Assembly (NCBI GenBank): GCA_964619785.1
Contig: CAZUGH010000019.1
Coordinates: 1-31,313, forward strand
DNA: 31,313 nt
Direction of reading: 5' to 3'
DNA from: CAZUGH01 sp964619785
Lineage (GTDB): Bacteria > Bacillota > Clostridia > Lachnospirales > Lachnospiraceae
The notes under the pieces were generated by a model. That model worked only from the letters and a program-made list of their open reading frames with translations, was not told the DNA's origin and ran no database searches. Below, piece after piece: positions 31,217 through 31,313 of the stretch. Every line of letters begins with the position of its first letter. Position 1 is the stretch's first letter. Both the position numbers and the translations under genes were made by a program.

Positions 31217-31313
31217 TTATTCTTCTGTTGTTGCCTCTGCCTCTACAGTAGTAGCATCTTCACCCTGATTTGCTTCGATAACAGCATCTGCCATCTTGGC
31301 AACGATCAGCTTA
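31217..31313 (-). CDS. rpsB: 30S ribosomal protein S2, C-terminal end (cut by window edge)
   Basis: Only the last 31 codons of this gene are inside the window. They read KLIVAKMADAVIEANQG followed by a Glu/Thr/Ala-rich tail ending ATTEE, which fits the end of bacterial S2, where a KL(I/T)V-x2-MADA(V/I) helix precedes a variable acidic tail. The position directly before tsf matches the near-universal rpsB-tsf order. The start and most of the protein lie beyond 31313. Confidence 0.85.
   Translation of the reverse strand, partial: KLIVAKMADAVIEANQGEDATTVEAEATTEE

Overview
The window reads as chromosomal core DNA of a low-GC Firmicute, most likely a clostridial Lachnospiraceae-type bacterium. 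The grounds are the AT-rich sequence, near-consensus AGGAGG ribosome sites, frequent TTG/GTG starts, the cmk-ispH-S1 neighbourhood, pyrBI with a zinc-type regulatory chain, and a long EF-Ts. The genus is an inference. Two runs of exactly 100 N (26237-26336 and 30115-30214) mark scaffold gaps. No tRNA, rRNA, CRISPR array, phage gene or transposase was seen.

Layout. 1-1000: plsX, cut by the window edge. 1061-8997 (minus): a nine-gene operon read rimO, pgsA, short cinA, lipoprotein gene, BaiN-type flavoprotein, cmk, ispH, four-domain S1 protein, cheR, with a promoter at 8970-8997 and a terminator at 1061-1086. 9101-10729 (plus): a lone three-helix membrane protein of unknown function. 10740-13531 (minus): relQ-type alarmone synthetase, folD and an LCP cell-wall protein, sharing a 30-bp palindromic terminator with the lone gene. 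13543-13888 (plus): a 92-residue protein with its own strong promoter and terminator. 13892-18459 (minus): an aconitase-superfamily hydratase, galK and galE. 18480-20113 (plus): pyrB-pyrI, a two-copy hairpin repeat and a terminator. 20126-27254 (minus): nitrilase-type amidase, tepA (interrupted by a gap), ftsK, two tandem RimK-like ATP-grasp ligases and fhs. 27271-29547 (minus): pnp with its own promoter, a structured leader and a terminator. 29571-29894: rpsO. 29981-30269: a tandem hairpin array of 79-bp units beginning at the tsf stop codon. 30259-31313: tsf and the 3' end of rpsB.

How it fits together. The genes serve core functions: translation (rpsB, tsf, rpsO, S1 protein, rimO), RNA turnover (pnp), membrane lipid synthesis (plsX, pgsA), isoprenoids (ispH), pyrimidines (pyrBI, cmk), one-carbon folate (folD, fhs), galactose use, cell wall and division (LCP, ftsK) and the stringent response. 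The least explained parts are the intergenic hairpin repeats, which share one architecture at two unrelated loci and start at the upstream gene's stop codon; the pnp leader hairpin; the paired ATP-grasp ligases; and the two plus-strand genes of unknown function.
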